In this document: positions 35,934-47,160 of the stretch, piece after piece
Layout of the letters: each line of letters opens with the position of its first letter
Position numbering within the stretch: position 1 is the stretch's first letter
Assembly: GCF_022605165.1 (NCBI RefSeq)
Contig: NC_063078.1
Location: 930,001-994,000 of the forward strand
DNA: 64,000 nucleotides
Source of the DNA: Purpureocillium takamizusanense
Lineage: Eukaryota > Ascomycota > Sordariomycetes > Hypocreales > Ophiocordycipitaceae
Reading direction: 5' to 3'
The notes under the pieces: model-generated
Databases searched by the model: none
Told to the model about the DNA's origin: nothing
What the model saw: only the letters and a program-made list of their open reading frames with translations
Translations under genes and position numbers: made by a program

Positions 35934-37570
35934 TTCCCTTTTTGCCCGCCTGTCCTGTCCGGCACGGCATTCCCGGCATCGTGGCATCCCAGTATGGCGG
36001 CATCGCGGCTCCCCAAGCCGGCGGCCCTTCATTTATTCCATTCCACTCCTCAACCACGATTGCCTCGATGAAGCAAAGTGTGTTGAGATTGCTTGGCGGC
36101 TGGCTCCACCATACATACACGCAGATTGCGCAGACCGTATCGATCCGAACCGTTGGTCGCCCGTGTGTGCCGCGCGTGTATGTATTTGCGACGCCATGGT
36201 CTGGGCGCGCGATTGACAGACCATTTGATTCCATCAGTCAATTCAATCACGTTTTAGGCTCAACTTTTCCGGCAGATGTGCTGCGCATCCAGGCCTACCC
36301 ATGGTTCGTCCTTATACGCAACGATATGCGGCCGCCGGTGCGCGGTCGCGGGGGGAATACCTCCGACGCTGCTCGGTCAGTGCCCCCCATACGAAGAAGC
36401 TCCTCCGATCGAGTAAGTAGTCCATGTCATGCGTCCGGAGCGCTGCTCCGCGCCGCGACGGCTTTCTGGTGGCTGTGTATGTACTCGACAGCCGTGTCAT
36501 AACCGTCGCCAGTCGCAAGTACCTGTATATGTCACCACCGTTCATCAGCGTGCGTCTAGAATCAGCGCTTCGCTTCATCCGTGACCGCGTTGCCCTCAGG
36601 CCTGCGACAGGCGGCAAGGCGGATTGTAACTGCATCGGGCGGGCCATAGGAAGCACTATCGCTATGCAGGCCGCGCCGCCGATGCCTGCCGCAACCTCCA
36701 CCACACCCCCATCTGGGGTTGCCTGCCTTGCCATGCTGTGCGCATCGTCCAGCCGACTGTTGCGAAGCAATGCAACCACAGTATGCCCGTCGGTATGCGC
36801 GACGGAGAAATACGGTCTGCCATTTGTCAGACAGCACTTGACTCGCTGCTGCATGGCTCGGGTTACTACGTGAAGAGTTGCAGTTTTGCGCCGCGAAACA
36901 AGGCCGAATCTGAGGTGCATCGCGATGCCCACGCTGCTGCCGGATGTCTAGGGTAGGGCGGAGGGGTCAGGCGCACACGCCTTCTTTTGGACCTTGTTTT
37001 TGTAACTTTTTGGATGACCTAGCGTTCTTTGAAGCAACAACTTGTAAGCCGGTTTCCCACTGTCCCTGTCGGCGTGCTTGAGATGACCGGGGTGGAATGG
37101 GAGGCGTGATCTCTTCTCGCGCCCCTAGTAGCCCTCTCTGCGCATCTCAGGTAGTACTTCTGCAGTTGCGACTGTGCCTCTCAATGCCTCTCAGACTGGT
37201 AGTGTAATGTGTCACAGCCCAGGCACCCCAGGAGCCGGAATTGGCCGACTAAATCGAAGGAAATCAGCGGCATTGAATATTACAATGCATTTCATGGTAC
37301 TTCGTGTCTCGTATATTTGCTCTGATATCTCGGGCGACTTCATCGGCCCAGAGCGGCGGCTAAATGTCGGACCCAGGCCCGGAAGTTGAAACTGCGCCGC
37401 ATCACGTGCCCGCAGCTGTCGACCCCTGCGTCATCGTCAGTTGGTCATCGTGGCGTATCATAACGTGGCATCAAGATCGCCCCGAGCCACCTAGGATACA
37501 GAGCTGCAACCACCTTCAAAGCAACCCGCCCACATACGGCCGCTCGGTGAAGCTGCGCCGCGAGAGAAAA

Positions 37571-37582
37571 ATGGCCATCTAG
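37571..37582 (+). promoter_or_regulatory. Minimal upstream ORF before HRD1
   Basis: ATG in a strong context (AAAAATGG) encodes M-A-I and then stops, 60 bases before the HRD1 start. It is functional only if the transcript starts upstream of it. Confidence 0.3.
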
Positions 37583-37642
37583 GGGCAGAGCCCGATCGTC
37601 ACCCCTTCTCGCGAATCCCATCGGTTGCTTCCAATGCCCAAG

Positions 37643-40394
37643 ATGCGGCTCGGCTGGTATGCCGGGGTACGTCGCTCGCCCAACGGAGCTGCAGCCAGGT
37701 TGTGGCTCTTCGTATCGTTGAATGCTGACGAACTCGTCTAGGTCTCGACGGCCCTGGCTGGTGGCGTGATTGTGTCCGCCTTCCAGCAGAGAGCCAACTT
37801 CTACTCGGCCATGGTCTACCTGGCCCAGAGCAACTTCTGCCTGCTGGTCCGTACAGCACTCCCATGACACGTTTCCCGAGCTGACATGGAGGACACCAGG
37901 CTTTGGTCAACTTTACGCTGCTGCTCTATAGTAGTTTCATCTACGGCCTGACGCGACTATGCTACGGCACCCTTCGGGCGGTCGAGGTTGAGCAGTTGAC
38001 GGAGCGGGCCTGGTTCGCAATCACAGAGACGTGCCTGGCCATGACTATATTCAGGGAAGAGATAGGAGCTTGGTTCCTGGTCATGTTCACGGCACTCGTG
38101 ACAGGCAAGGTCTGGGGCTGGATTGGCGATGGGCGAGTGGAATTTCTCGAGCAGCAGCCGCCCCCGAACCCACGGCTCTTCCATCTCCGGCTCAGCATCT
38201 CCCTCACCATGAGCTTCCTGTACGACGTCTGGATTCTCCGATACACCATCAACAGCGTTATCCAGCAGGCACGTCCCAATATGATGGTTATGTTCCTCTT
38301 TGAGTTTGCTGTGCTGGCCACTTGTTCCTGGCGCACCGGAGCTCGATACATCCTCTCTTTGGCGGAACAAAACATTGTTAAGGCACAAACCCGAAAGAGG
38401 CTGCTTGAGCGAAGACAAGAAGTGCGGGAGCGACGCGAGGCCCTCATGCGGGAGCGGGAACAGGCTGCTGCCGCGGGACAAGACCCGGTAGCAAATCAGG
38501 AGCCGCTGCCGAGCGAAGACGATATCGACGAGATGGACATCGAAGTCCCAGGATGGGCCGCCAAAGGAGAATGGGTCTTGTGGCTCGACCTTTTGACTGG
38601 TATGTGCTCTCGTTGCGCCCCTGTTCGCCGCCTAGCCGCTAATGGAAGGCAGACATGATCAAGCTCGGCATCTACGTCGCTTTCTTCGCCATGCTCCTTA
38701 CCTTCTACGGTCTGCCTATACACATCATGCGAGACTTGTTCATGACATCACGAGACTTCGTCAAGCGACTCAACGCACTCTTGCGCTACAGGCGAGCCAT
38801 CCAGGAGATGAACCGTTATCACGACGCAACTGCCGAGGACCTTGCCCAGGAGAACACATGCATAATCTGCAGGGAGGAGATGCGGCCGTGGGATCCTGCC
38901 AATAATCCTGGGGCCATTGATCGAATACGCCCGAAGAAGTTGCCTTGCGGTCATATCCTGCACCTGGGCTGTCTCAAGAGCTGGCTCGAGCGACAACAAG
39001 TGTGCCCGACGTGTAGGAGCCCTGTTACGGCCGAACGCCCACGTGGGCCTCAACAGCGCGGAGCTGGACTACGGATACAGTTGGCAGGCCGCGTAGGGGC
39101 CGGTGCTCAGCAACAGCCAGCCGGCGGAGTCCCGGCGCAGGATGGCCAGGGTCGTCCTAATGATGTGCCGAACCCGCCGCCGGGAGGGCCAGGCCCGAGA
39201 GTCTTCAATCTGGGTCCAATCCGGCTCGGCTTTGGAGCCAACGGCCAGCAAGTCCGCGAGCTTGCTCAGCAGTTCGGCATGCCGCAGATTGCTGGTAACC
39301 AAGCACCAGCGCAACCAACACCGACCCCGACGCAGCAACCCCAAGCTACGCTGGGAGATAACCTCCAGAGTATTGGCAGCCTCATCCAGCAGTCGGAGCA
39401 GATGGTACAAAGGGAAATGCAACGCCTGCAGGTCGCTCAACAGGAGCTTCAGGTTGCTCACCTCCTCATGGCGGAGTTGCAGCGGTTACAGCAGCGCCGG
39501 CAGCATCCCCAGGATCAGGTCCAGCCTCAGGCATGGGCGCCAACCTTGCCGCCCAATTTCCCCTACGCCGGCGCACCACAGATTCACATGCCTCCTCCAA
39601 CTGTCCCCGGGCAATTCCCGGGGTTTCCTCCCTTCCCAGGCATGCCGGCACGAACTAGTAGTCCGCTCTTGGCTCGATTTTCGGCGCCATCTACGAATTC
39701 AGCTGCTGTCCCTGCTGGCAGCCCTGATCTTCCGGAAGGGCTGGCTCTACCTGCTGGCTGGTCCTTGGTGCCTCTGCAACGAATGGACGGGACGACGAGC
39801 AACGCCTATGCCACTACGCAGACCAATGACGCTGGAACGAACGTGGAAGGCGTGAGTGCGACCCAAGCCCCGGACGTCTCGTCGAACGAGGCTACAGTCG
39901 GCTCGTCGATTCTGTCCGAAGGTAACGACGCCGGAAGCCATGCAGAAGCTGTGAATTCGAATTCGGATCAGGATGTGTCATCGGCCGCGGTGACTCCCAG
40001 CTCATCATCACCTTCTCGTCCTCTACCCGAGGGCTCTTCTGTTTCCACGACGACCGCTCCAGGGGCTCGAGCTACGGTGCAGAGCTCCGGTGCCGGCTCC
40101 CAGACGCCCGTTGTGGCGCCCAGCCCCCTGATGCCGAATTGGGGCGGCTCAGCACAGCTTTTCAACAGCGCAAGATCCCTCGATTCAGATGAGAACACAC
40201 ACCCTCGGCCTGCTACCACCACCGATCACGTGGCAACATACAATGGACAAGAGGGGCAGCAGCCGGCGAGTGTTTCTTCCGAGACTCGTTGCGATGCGGG
40301 AAGGATACCCCCGGAGGATCGTACTGCTGGTTCGTCTGATAGGGGCAAGGCAAGGGCCGTGACGGTTGAGGAAGCCCAGGATGAACAGGACTGA
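37643..40394 (+). CDS. HRD1: ERAD E3 ubiquitin ligase Hrd1 (synoviolin)
   Basis: Four exons, 37643-37666, 37742-37846, 37900-38599 and 38653-40394, encode 856 aa. The first exon is only eight codons (MRLGWYAG). The N-terminal half is the multispanning Hrd1 membrane domain (about residues 1-320) and includes the family segments [20 protein letters not shown] and [21 protein letters not shown] cytosolic RING-H2 finger follows at about 346-397: CIIC, then [15 protein letters not shown], then CPTC. The remaining 460 residues are Pro/Gln/Ser-rich, with a short coiled coil around [18 protein letters not shown]. Hrd1 ubiquitinates misfolded ER proteins and is the retrotranslocation channel core. The start at 37643 has A at -3 and matches homologues; an in-frame ATG at 37634 would add MPK. 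It is convergent with the glycogenin gene. Confidence 0.94.
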
Positions 40395-41087
40395 AGAGGG
40401 CGAAGAGCACAAAAATCATAGCATTCTGACAGCCATGTCTCTCATTCACGCGCATATGATGGCGGCAAGCTTGTACGCGTCACTGTAGCATTACTACCAG
40501 TATGGCGCGAGGAGACGTCCGCGTCCCTCTAGCGCTCAAAAGATGATTTGTACGCTGGGTGAATATTGCCGTGACGTGCGCCTTCTCCCGTGCGGTTCCA
40601 TGGTCTGCTCTACGTCGTGCCCCGTAGGACAGACGCACCGCTTGAGACTACGTAGTCGCCATCTGCTTTCTCTATGCCATGACACACACCAATTCGACAA
40701 GTCGCTGTGCCAGGGTTTCGCCAAAATACATACATCAACAAGTACCGCAGAGAAACACAAGTCGACCCAAGCGGGTGTGCAAGAGCGCAAAATGACGATA
40801 ATTATAGGCAAACATGGAGAGTTCGGTTCTGATATAGTACAGTTGCCGTTGCTGAGCCCGCCCGCATCGGAGCACCCGTGGCCCCGCTGACTGACATAAA
40901 GAGCAAAAACAGACAGGCGACAGAGCAATGGCCAGAGAGAAAAAGTTCCAAATAACAAAAAATGGAGGCATGGACAGCAAATAAAACAGCCGAGCTACCA
41001 AAATTCATCTGAGCGCTACAAAACCTCGCAATGCGGTTCAAAGGACGTGAGCCTCCACTACCACTACTTTCTTGATCCTCGTTCCGA
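40395..41087. other. Convergent intergenic region (HRD1 / glycogenin)
   Basis: The 693 bases between two stop codons should contain both 3' UTRs. No repeat or credible frame stands out. Confidence 0.5.
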
Positions 41088-43784
41088 CTACGTCTGCAAA
41101 TCTGACAGACCGTATGTACTTGCTCCGCCTGCGGTCTCAGACTCCTCCTCTGCAGCCGGCTCCAGGGCGGGCGGTGAAGTCTCCTTGACTGGGCGCGGGC
41201 TCAAGACGCTCGTTGGCGGTGCCTGCGCGACATAAGTAGGTGACTTGGCGGTCTCAGACCCGAAAGGTAGCGGCCTCGAGGGTATCTCGCGACTCACTTC
41301 GCCCTCGGGCCCCTCATCGCTGCCAAGTTTGCGCAGAAGCGCCTCGGACTGCTGCTTCGCGAGCTTCTGGAGCTGCTCAGCTGGGTCCTTGAGGTGGCGA
41401 ACTAGGTTAGTAAGGTTGCACGGGCAGTCTGCAGGACTCCATCGTCTGCCATGCACACATACCCATTCAGCCTGGGCCGGCACGCCAGGAGCCTCGGGAA
41501 GATGCTGGTCCCTTGAGCCAGCGGCCCCTGCTTCCGGTGCATCGTCACCCCAAAACGATGGGCGCCGGATTGGCGCGGGAGTCACCGGCAAGCTCGGCCG
41601 CTCTACTTCGCTGGGGAAGTCAGTCAGTTTAAAGGTATGCAGTTTCGCTTCTCCGCGATCTGTACCGCTGGAAACTGGACTGAGAACCCCACCGGAAGCG
41701 GCGGTGGCTCCTTGGCTCCTGACTCGACGATGCTTTTGGAGACCTTCAACGTAGCGGCCGATTCCTGGAACATCGTCCCATGCATTAAGCCGTGGGAACG
41801 AGGTCCAGGGATCCGCGGGCATGACGTTGGCAGCCGGCGTCAGGTTGGATTGCGACTTCCCTGGGGCTCCTTCCGAGGCGGATGGCACTAAAGAAGACGT
41901 CTCAGTTGAGGTGCCGACGCCTGCAGCAGTGCCAGGCTCACCCGCGATGCCATCCGATGATTGTTGTGCAGCCTCGGTGGTCTCCGGACCATCACTCGCA
42001 AATGCCCTCGACGGCTTGGGCTGCTTAGCTTCCCAGGGGAAGATGGGCCGAAGTGGCTGCGTCTGTGGCGGCTCTTGGGGAACCTCGTACCACATGTTCT
42101 TCGGCGGGCTCGGGTATCGCGCGGGGGGAACAAAGGGCTTTACATCTCTGGACATCTCATAATGCGTCGAGGGGAAGTTTAAAGCCTCAGGTCTTGAGTC
42201 CGCTGGAGGCGGTTGCCTGGTCGAAAGAGCCATGTCAACAAAAGCTCGCAATATTGGTGCATGGAGTTGAGAAGACTGACCATTGAGCGTCCCAACTGTT
42301 CATGGGCACAGGGGTTGGCTCAACCCCAGGCTGGGGAACCTGAGAGGGCGCCCTGATTGCCGCCTGAGCCGGGTGTTGCCCTACGGGAGCCTCAGTAACG
42401 ATCGTCCTGGCAATGCCGGGAGGGTCGCATAAAGGGGGCAAAGGCTCTGCACTACCAGACGCGGACGCATCGTGCAGATGTCCTGTCGCCGAAGCCTGAG
42501 AGCTGCTAGTAGTACCATGGGTTTGAGAGTTGTCAACAGTGCCTCGTTCTTTCGGTTCCGGGATGTCTCCGGTGGGACTGGGTTGAGTGACAATAACCTT
42601 GGGTTGAAACTCGCCCTTGGTGAAGTACTGCACAAGCGCGGCAGGATGCTGCTGATGTGTCGGCTCCACGGATATTTCCTTTCAAAGGAAACAGTCAAGT
42701 CAATATCTGTGCGTGCAGCTGCACACGTGCGCCGGGAGATACTTACCGGCACTCGGTAATGACGATCATAGACAGCCCACCACCTGCCAACCATCTCGTC
42801 GTAAGGTGCATTGCCATGGGGAGCATTGCGGCCAGAGAACCACGGCTTGTTGGCGCCGATAAAGTGCACCATGTTGATAGCTGACTGAAAGTGTCGATAA
42901 GCAGGCACATACTGATAGTGGGCCGAGGGAGTGACGTTGTAAGTGAAGGACAGTCGATTGTAGCCCCGTCCGAAGTGCATATTGAGCAGACCCTGATCGG
43001 CTCCGTCAAAGGAAATGCCCCTCTCTGCCATGGCCAACATGGCGTAAAAGTCGCCCATGTTGGGCATCAGGACCATGACGCCAGTGTTGAAGAGATCAGG
43101 CCAGCCGATATCGGGGGCCGCGGAGAAGGCGTGAGGCAAGTCGAAGAGCTCATCGGGGGCGCGGTAGGCGACGACGTCGGAATCGATGTAGACAATCTTG
43201 GAGAACTGAGTCTGCTTCCAGAGGTTGATCTTGGTGAAGGCCGAGTGCAGGTCGGCGCGGTTCATCAGGTACAAATTTGCGGGCTGCTCGTTGCGTATCC
43301 GCGACACGGGCAGGATATAATCGTAGACCGCCTAGGGAGGCACGGCACACGCGTGACCGACGTTAGCTGCGGTGCGCCATGGCGCTTGCCTGCATGGCGG
43401 CGAAAGGGGGCGCACTCACCTGAAGCTGTGTAATGGCGTCGACCGAGACCGCGTCAAGGGTGACGAGGACGGCGAGCTTTCTCGAGGTGCCAGCATCGCG
43501 AAGAGAGTGCGCGAGAACGAGAGCACCTGCGACGCAACCCTGTTGTTAGAGACGCGAACGCTTGCTTGACGATTGGCAACTGCGAGGGCAGTGGCTACAT
43601 GTGCATGCAGCAGCAGCGGCACTACGCACCTGGGAGATACGAGTCGCTAAGTAGAAGCTGGTGACGACAGAGTGTCAGTGAAGTCCAAGTGAGACGGCCT
43701 CGAGGGACGAGGACGAAGATTCGACGAGCAACAACATACCGTCGCGTAGACCTGCTCGCCGCCGGCCGCTGCCGTGGTGGCCAT
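41088..43784 (-). CDS. Glycogenin (self-glucosylating glycogen primer)
   Basis: Six exons, 43784-43740, 43657-43630, 43526-43420, 43331-42747, 42678-42281 and 42216-41088, encode 763 aa. The second exon is a 28-base micro-exon carrying LLLSDSYLPG. The first 245 residues are a GT8 glucosyltransferase: EQVYATLLLSDSYLPGA, the metal/UDP-glucose DxD motif at residues 110-112 (YIDSDVV), DADQ-like GADQGLLN, and HFIGANKPW. It uses UDP-glucose to build the short glucan that starts glycogen. The C-terminal two-thirds is Pro/Ser-rich, with conserved fungal islands YPSPPKNMWYEVP and WDDVPGIGRYVEGLQ, the latter probably binding glycogen synthase. The fifth-exon acceptor is the least certain junction: AAAG at 42679 or GGAG a few codons on. 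The 5' side carries a dense TAGGTA cluster. Confidence 0.9.
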
Positions 43785-44128
43785 TTCCTGATGCGACCTT
43801 GTCGGCGCCGTTGTCCGCCGCACAAAGTCCGGCCAGTATATCACCTTGGATCGCGGGCCATGGGGAGGGGAGGGGGAGAAGCGCGAAGTGGTCGTAGCGA
43901 CAGTCTTGGCTCCCTCAGCAGCGCAGCGCAGCGGAGAAGAAGAGGCGGCGGAGCAGTCCGTGGATGGTCGACAAGACGTCTACGAAGTAATCAAAGGCAC
44001 AAAGACGGTGGCGGGAAACGGTGGGCAGATGCCGGGGTGAGGACGGCGGGCGGCGTGAAGGAGGAGATGAAGCAAGGACTGGAGGCGGCGCCAGGAGCTG
44101 CATAGCAACAGCAACAGCTATAGCTGTG

Positions 44129-44160
44129 GTACTAAGGTACTGTACTAGGTAAAGGTAGCT
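44129..44160. repeat. GGTACT/TAGGTA motif cluster upstream of glycogenin
   Basis: Repeated GGTACT, AAGGTAC and TAGGTAAAGGTA units lie within 32 bases. Confidence 0.6.
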
Positions 44161-44280
44161 CCAGGTCGGTAAGGTACTTTCAACTCCGTGCTGATGCACG
44201 CAGTACCCGAGGTACCTTGGCTTTAAAGGGTGTACCGCTCTTGCCCTGTCAAAAGACACCCGACGCCACAAGTACTAACT

Positions 44281-44312
44281 TACTAGGTAAGGTAGGTAGG
44301 TAGGTACTGTAC
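44281..44312. repeat. Tandem TAGG repeats upstream of glycogenin
   Basis: Four TAGG units in tandem follow a TACTAGGTAA and end in GGTACTGTACC. Confidence 0.65.
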
Positions 44313-45759
44313 CGTCGGTGCTGGGGTGGCCCCTCACGACGTCACTCTGGTGGGTGATGGAAGCACCCCATCACTCCAGGTACCTAAGTTGGCACCTCCG
44401 CAGACGTCCAGCTCCGTGCGGTAGTACTTCACTGCACGATGGAACCTCATCAATGGCAGTTGCAGGGATCAAGATGGAGCTGGAGGGGGTCGCTGGGCCC
44501 TGAGCCCGTCCTGTGTCCAGACTCCACCAGGTGCTCTCCCACCACCATTGCGCGATTGACGGTGGGGACCGGACCAGACCCAGCTCGCGGGTTACAATGG
44601 TTAAAAAACAAAAAAGGGATTGCATTTGCAGTGCCAACAGCGACGGACAAGGCTGAGCCGAGCATTGGCATGTGTCGTTGTCGGGGCGAGGCCCATGACC
44701 GCCCCCTCTGCAGTGACAGGGCAGGCCTCCATTCAAGCCTCCCGCGAGAGTCCAGTGTCGAAGAGCCAAGACGAGCATATCGTGCACACCAGGTCAGCGG
44801 TACGAAGCAAGTTAGTAACTACTTCCAGTACGGAGGAGGTCTCAAGGCCTCCACGGAGGCCGGGGCAGGGAAGGGGGGGGGGCCGCCGACCAACGGGGTC
44901 GCCACTTGCCACAGCGCGTGCTCCAAGAAACCCTCCCCTCCATCGTGCCATGCCATGCTCGCAAGCTCCCCCCAGCCTTGGCAGCATCCCAAGCCAACCT
45001 AAAGATCCACGGATGGTGACCTGCAGGCGGTCGTCATGGTTGGCAGAGCGTACATCTACTAGTTAAGCTGGTATACAACGTACGAAATGCGGTGGTTCGT
45101 CTCGGATGCTCAATAAGGTGGAGAAGCATCCCATTCCGCTCCTGCGTTCCGCCCTCGATCGTAACCGGGCTGGCTTCTTCATGCCCCTAGTAACAGCTGC
45201 TGCGGCATAGACATGCAAGACAATACCCAGGTACTCAATCAGGCAGGTATACCTAGCTCGATTTCCCCACCCCCAACACGGCGACGACAAGGATCTAGCG
45301 TCTGGCCGGCCTCGTTGATCTCGGTTCACCGCGTGATCCCCAGGATGCGCCCAGTCCTCCGCCGTCTGTGCACCAGCCCCCGCAGCACGCATAAAAATGA
45401 TCGTCATCTGCGTCATAGGAAACAGCCAGCATCCGCCCGCGGCGGCATCATCGAACCGATCCATCAGGTTTTCTGATCACATCACTACGCAACATCACTC
45501 CAGTGAGTGCTCTTCAGGCAGGCTGAGTTGGCCAAGACTGGTGACCGGTCCGCACTGTCATGTATAAAGTGTTCATGGTGGGAATTGTTCTATGTTATAC
45601 AAGAGATATGGATTCGAATATCTACCAGAGAGACGTTTACTCCTGTGTAGAAAGTTGAGTTGGTTCCCATGAACGCCATCATATTCTGTTTCGCAAGATG
45701 AAAAAGGCGCGTCTCATAAAACCAAAATCGCTCGCCTGCTAGACTCTTTACCGACCTCC

Positions 45760-47160
45760 CTACAAATCCTTCTTATACGCGTGCTCCGGCTTGTGTGTGG
45801 TTTCATAGTCGATATGCACGTACGCCCGCTCGATATCCGGCAGGCTTTCGAGCTTGAACTGCAGCTCCTCGGCCACGTCGTGCGTGTCTCTCAACGTGCC
45901 CGAGGGGTCCATGACGATGTCCACCTCGGCAATGAGGCGCGGTCCCGAGTGGTACACCCGGACCGTGTCGATGCCCTGCACCGCGGGCGAGTGCGTCAGG
46001 CAGACGTACGTGATGAGCTGCTGTGTGTCCACCGACGCCACCACGCCCACGAGTAGCATGAACTCGCCAAACGCCGTGTGCAGCCAGACTCCCGAGATGA
46101 GTAGCGACAGCAAGATGGCACCCATAGGATCGATCCACCATTCCAGCTTGGCGCCGCCCACGGACGTGAGGATACCGAAACTGTTGACCAGTAGGTCGTT
46201 GCGGTGGTCCTGCCACAGGATGCCGACCTGACTGTACTTGTCCTTGATGGACCAACAGTACAGGAACAGGCTGAACTTGGTAAGGAAGGCCACGCAGACG
46301 GAAATGATGGACGGCAGGTGGAATCCCTTGTCCCCGTGCCCTCCGGCAAGCTCCTGCGCCGCGAATGCAATGATGATGAGGGACACCGACGTCATGAGAA
46401 AGCAAAACACAATGTTTCCCACCGTCTCGAGGCGGGCCTTGCCAGCGGGAAAGCGGCGGGGGTCGACTCGCTTGATGGCGCGGTTCGAAAAGATGAGGGT
46501 CAAGGTGCTGAGAGGGTCGAATATCGCGTCCGCCATGGTGGTGAACAGCGACAGTGAGCCCGAGGAGATGGCAGCATAAAGCTGAAGACCCGCGAGGATG
46601 ATGTTTGCGACGAGTGAGCCGTAAATGGCAATGCGGAACTTGAGCTGGTCGTCGCCCTGCTCCTGGCGTGCGTCGGCCCTGTGCTCTTCTACCGACTTGA
46701 GCATGCGCTCGATGGCGGCATTCTGGTTCTCGTAGAAGCCGCGGAGCTTCCGCACGTCGCGTTTGGGCCCCGTCTTGTTGCCCTTGTCCGAGGGTGGGAG
46801 GACTGCGACGGGACCGCACCCGCGGGAACCATCCCGCTTACGGGACGAGTTGGCCTTGATCTGGTCCAGGTCCGAGTCGGTCTTGTACGACGAGGACAGG
46901 CCGTACGGATCACTCTCCACGCTGAGGCGCGGGATGCGCGAGTTGAAGGCGGCCGTCACTTGGCTCTCGACATCGGAGGCGTGCGACGGGTGACGTTCGA
47001 CGGCGTCGTTTGCTTCAGGCGACGGTGCCACAGCCTCTACCGCGGTACTCGAGGCATTGCGGCGGGCTGGGGAACGAGAGCTGCCGCGGCTTGGCGAGAG
47101 GTGCTGCAGATGGAACACGGAGGGGTGGTGAGTGATGGTGTTGCTGGCGTCGGGCGTCAT
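45760..47160 (-). CDS. Cation diffusion facilitator transporter, probably Mn-type
   Basis: A single exon of 466 aa. The first 160 residues are Ser/Pro/His-containing, cytosolic and poorly conserved. The membrane domain starts near GDDQLKFRIAIYGSLVANII and has about six spans. The metal-site motifs are DAIFD in the second span (TTMADAIFDPLSTL) and DHRND in the fifth (WQDHRNDLLVNSFG). Both are DxxxD, the pattern of manganese CDFs such as plant MTP8-11, whereas zinc CDFs have HxxxD. The C-terminal CDF domain runs from VDTQQLITYVCL to YVHIDYETTHKPEHAY. The product should export Mn2+ from the cytosol into the vacuole, Golgi or outside; the sequence does not say which. Metal choice is inferred from the motif only. 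Confidence 0.88.
   Translation of the reverse strand: MTPDASNTITHHPSVFHLQHLSPSRGSSRSPARRNASSTAVEAVAPSPEANDAVERHPSHASDVESQVTAAFNSRIPRLSVESDPYGLSSSYKTDSDLDQIKANSSRKRDGSRGCGPVAVLPPSDKGNKTGPKRDVRKLRGFYENQNAAIERMLKSVEEHRADARQEQGDDQLKFRIAIYGSLVANIILAGLQLYAAISSGSLSLFTTMADAIFDPLSTLTLIFSNRAIKRVDPRRFPAGKARLETVGNIVFCFLMTSVSLIIIAFAAQELAGGHGDKGFHLPSIISVCVAFLTKFSLFLYCWSIKDKYSQVGILWQDHRNDLLVNSFGILTSVGGAKLEWWIDPMGAILLSLLISGVWLHTAFGEFMLLVGVVASVDTQQLITYVCLTHSPAVQGIDTVRVYHSGPRLIAEVDIVMDPSGTLRDTHDVAEELQFKLESLPDIERAYVHIDYETTHKPEHAYKKDL

Larger units (their letters stand above)
16755..37570. other. 20.8-kb interval without a supportable protein gene
   Basis: It lies between the divergent CON7 and HRD1 genes. All six frames have many frames of 60-300 codons, as expected from GC-rich DNA, but none shows a domain, consistent codon bias or convincing exon chain. 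The DNA is GC-rich, so it does not look like RIP-degraded transposons, and I see no terminal repeats or transposase. The CON7-proximal 2 kb is strongly pyrimidine-rich on the minus strand, consistent with a long 5' leader or promoter. Scattered contents are long G or C runs, TAGGTA/GGTACC motifs, several microsatellites (listed separately) and an AT-richer patch at about 33900-34100. Weak coding-like stretches at 24.1-24.4 kb and 35.8-36.95 kb are given as findings. Non-coding RNA genes cannot be excluded. Confidence 0.6.
43785..45759. other. Intergenic region upstream of glycogenin
   Basis: It holds the glycogenin promoter and the 3' UTR of the CDF gene. GGTA/TACC-rich clusters at 44129-44160 and 44281-44312 lie 345-530 bases upstream of the glycogenin start. 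Frames here are short and unconvincing. Confidence 0.5.

Noticed and set aside
45803..46819. 338-codon second minus frame inside the CDF gene
   Set aside because: It is His/Arg-rich, has no membrane spans, and overlaps the well-supported CDF frame.
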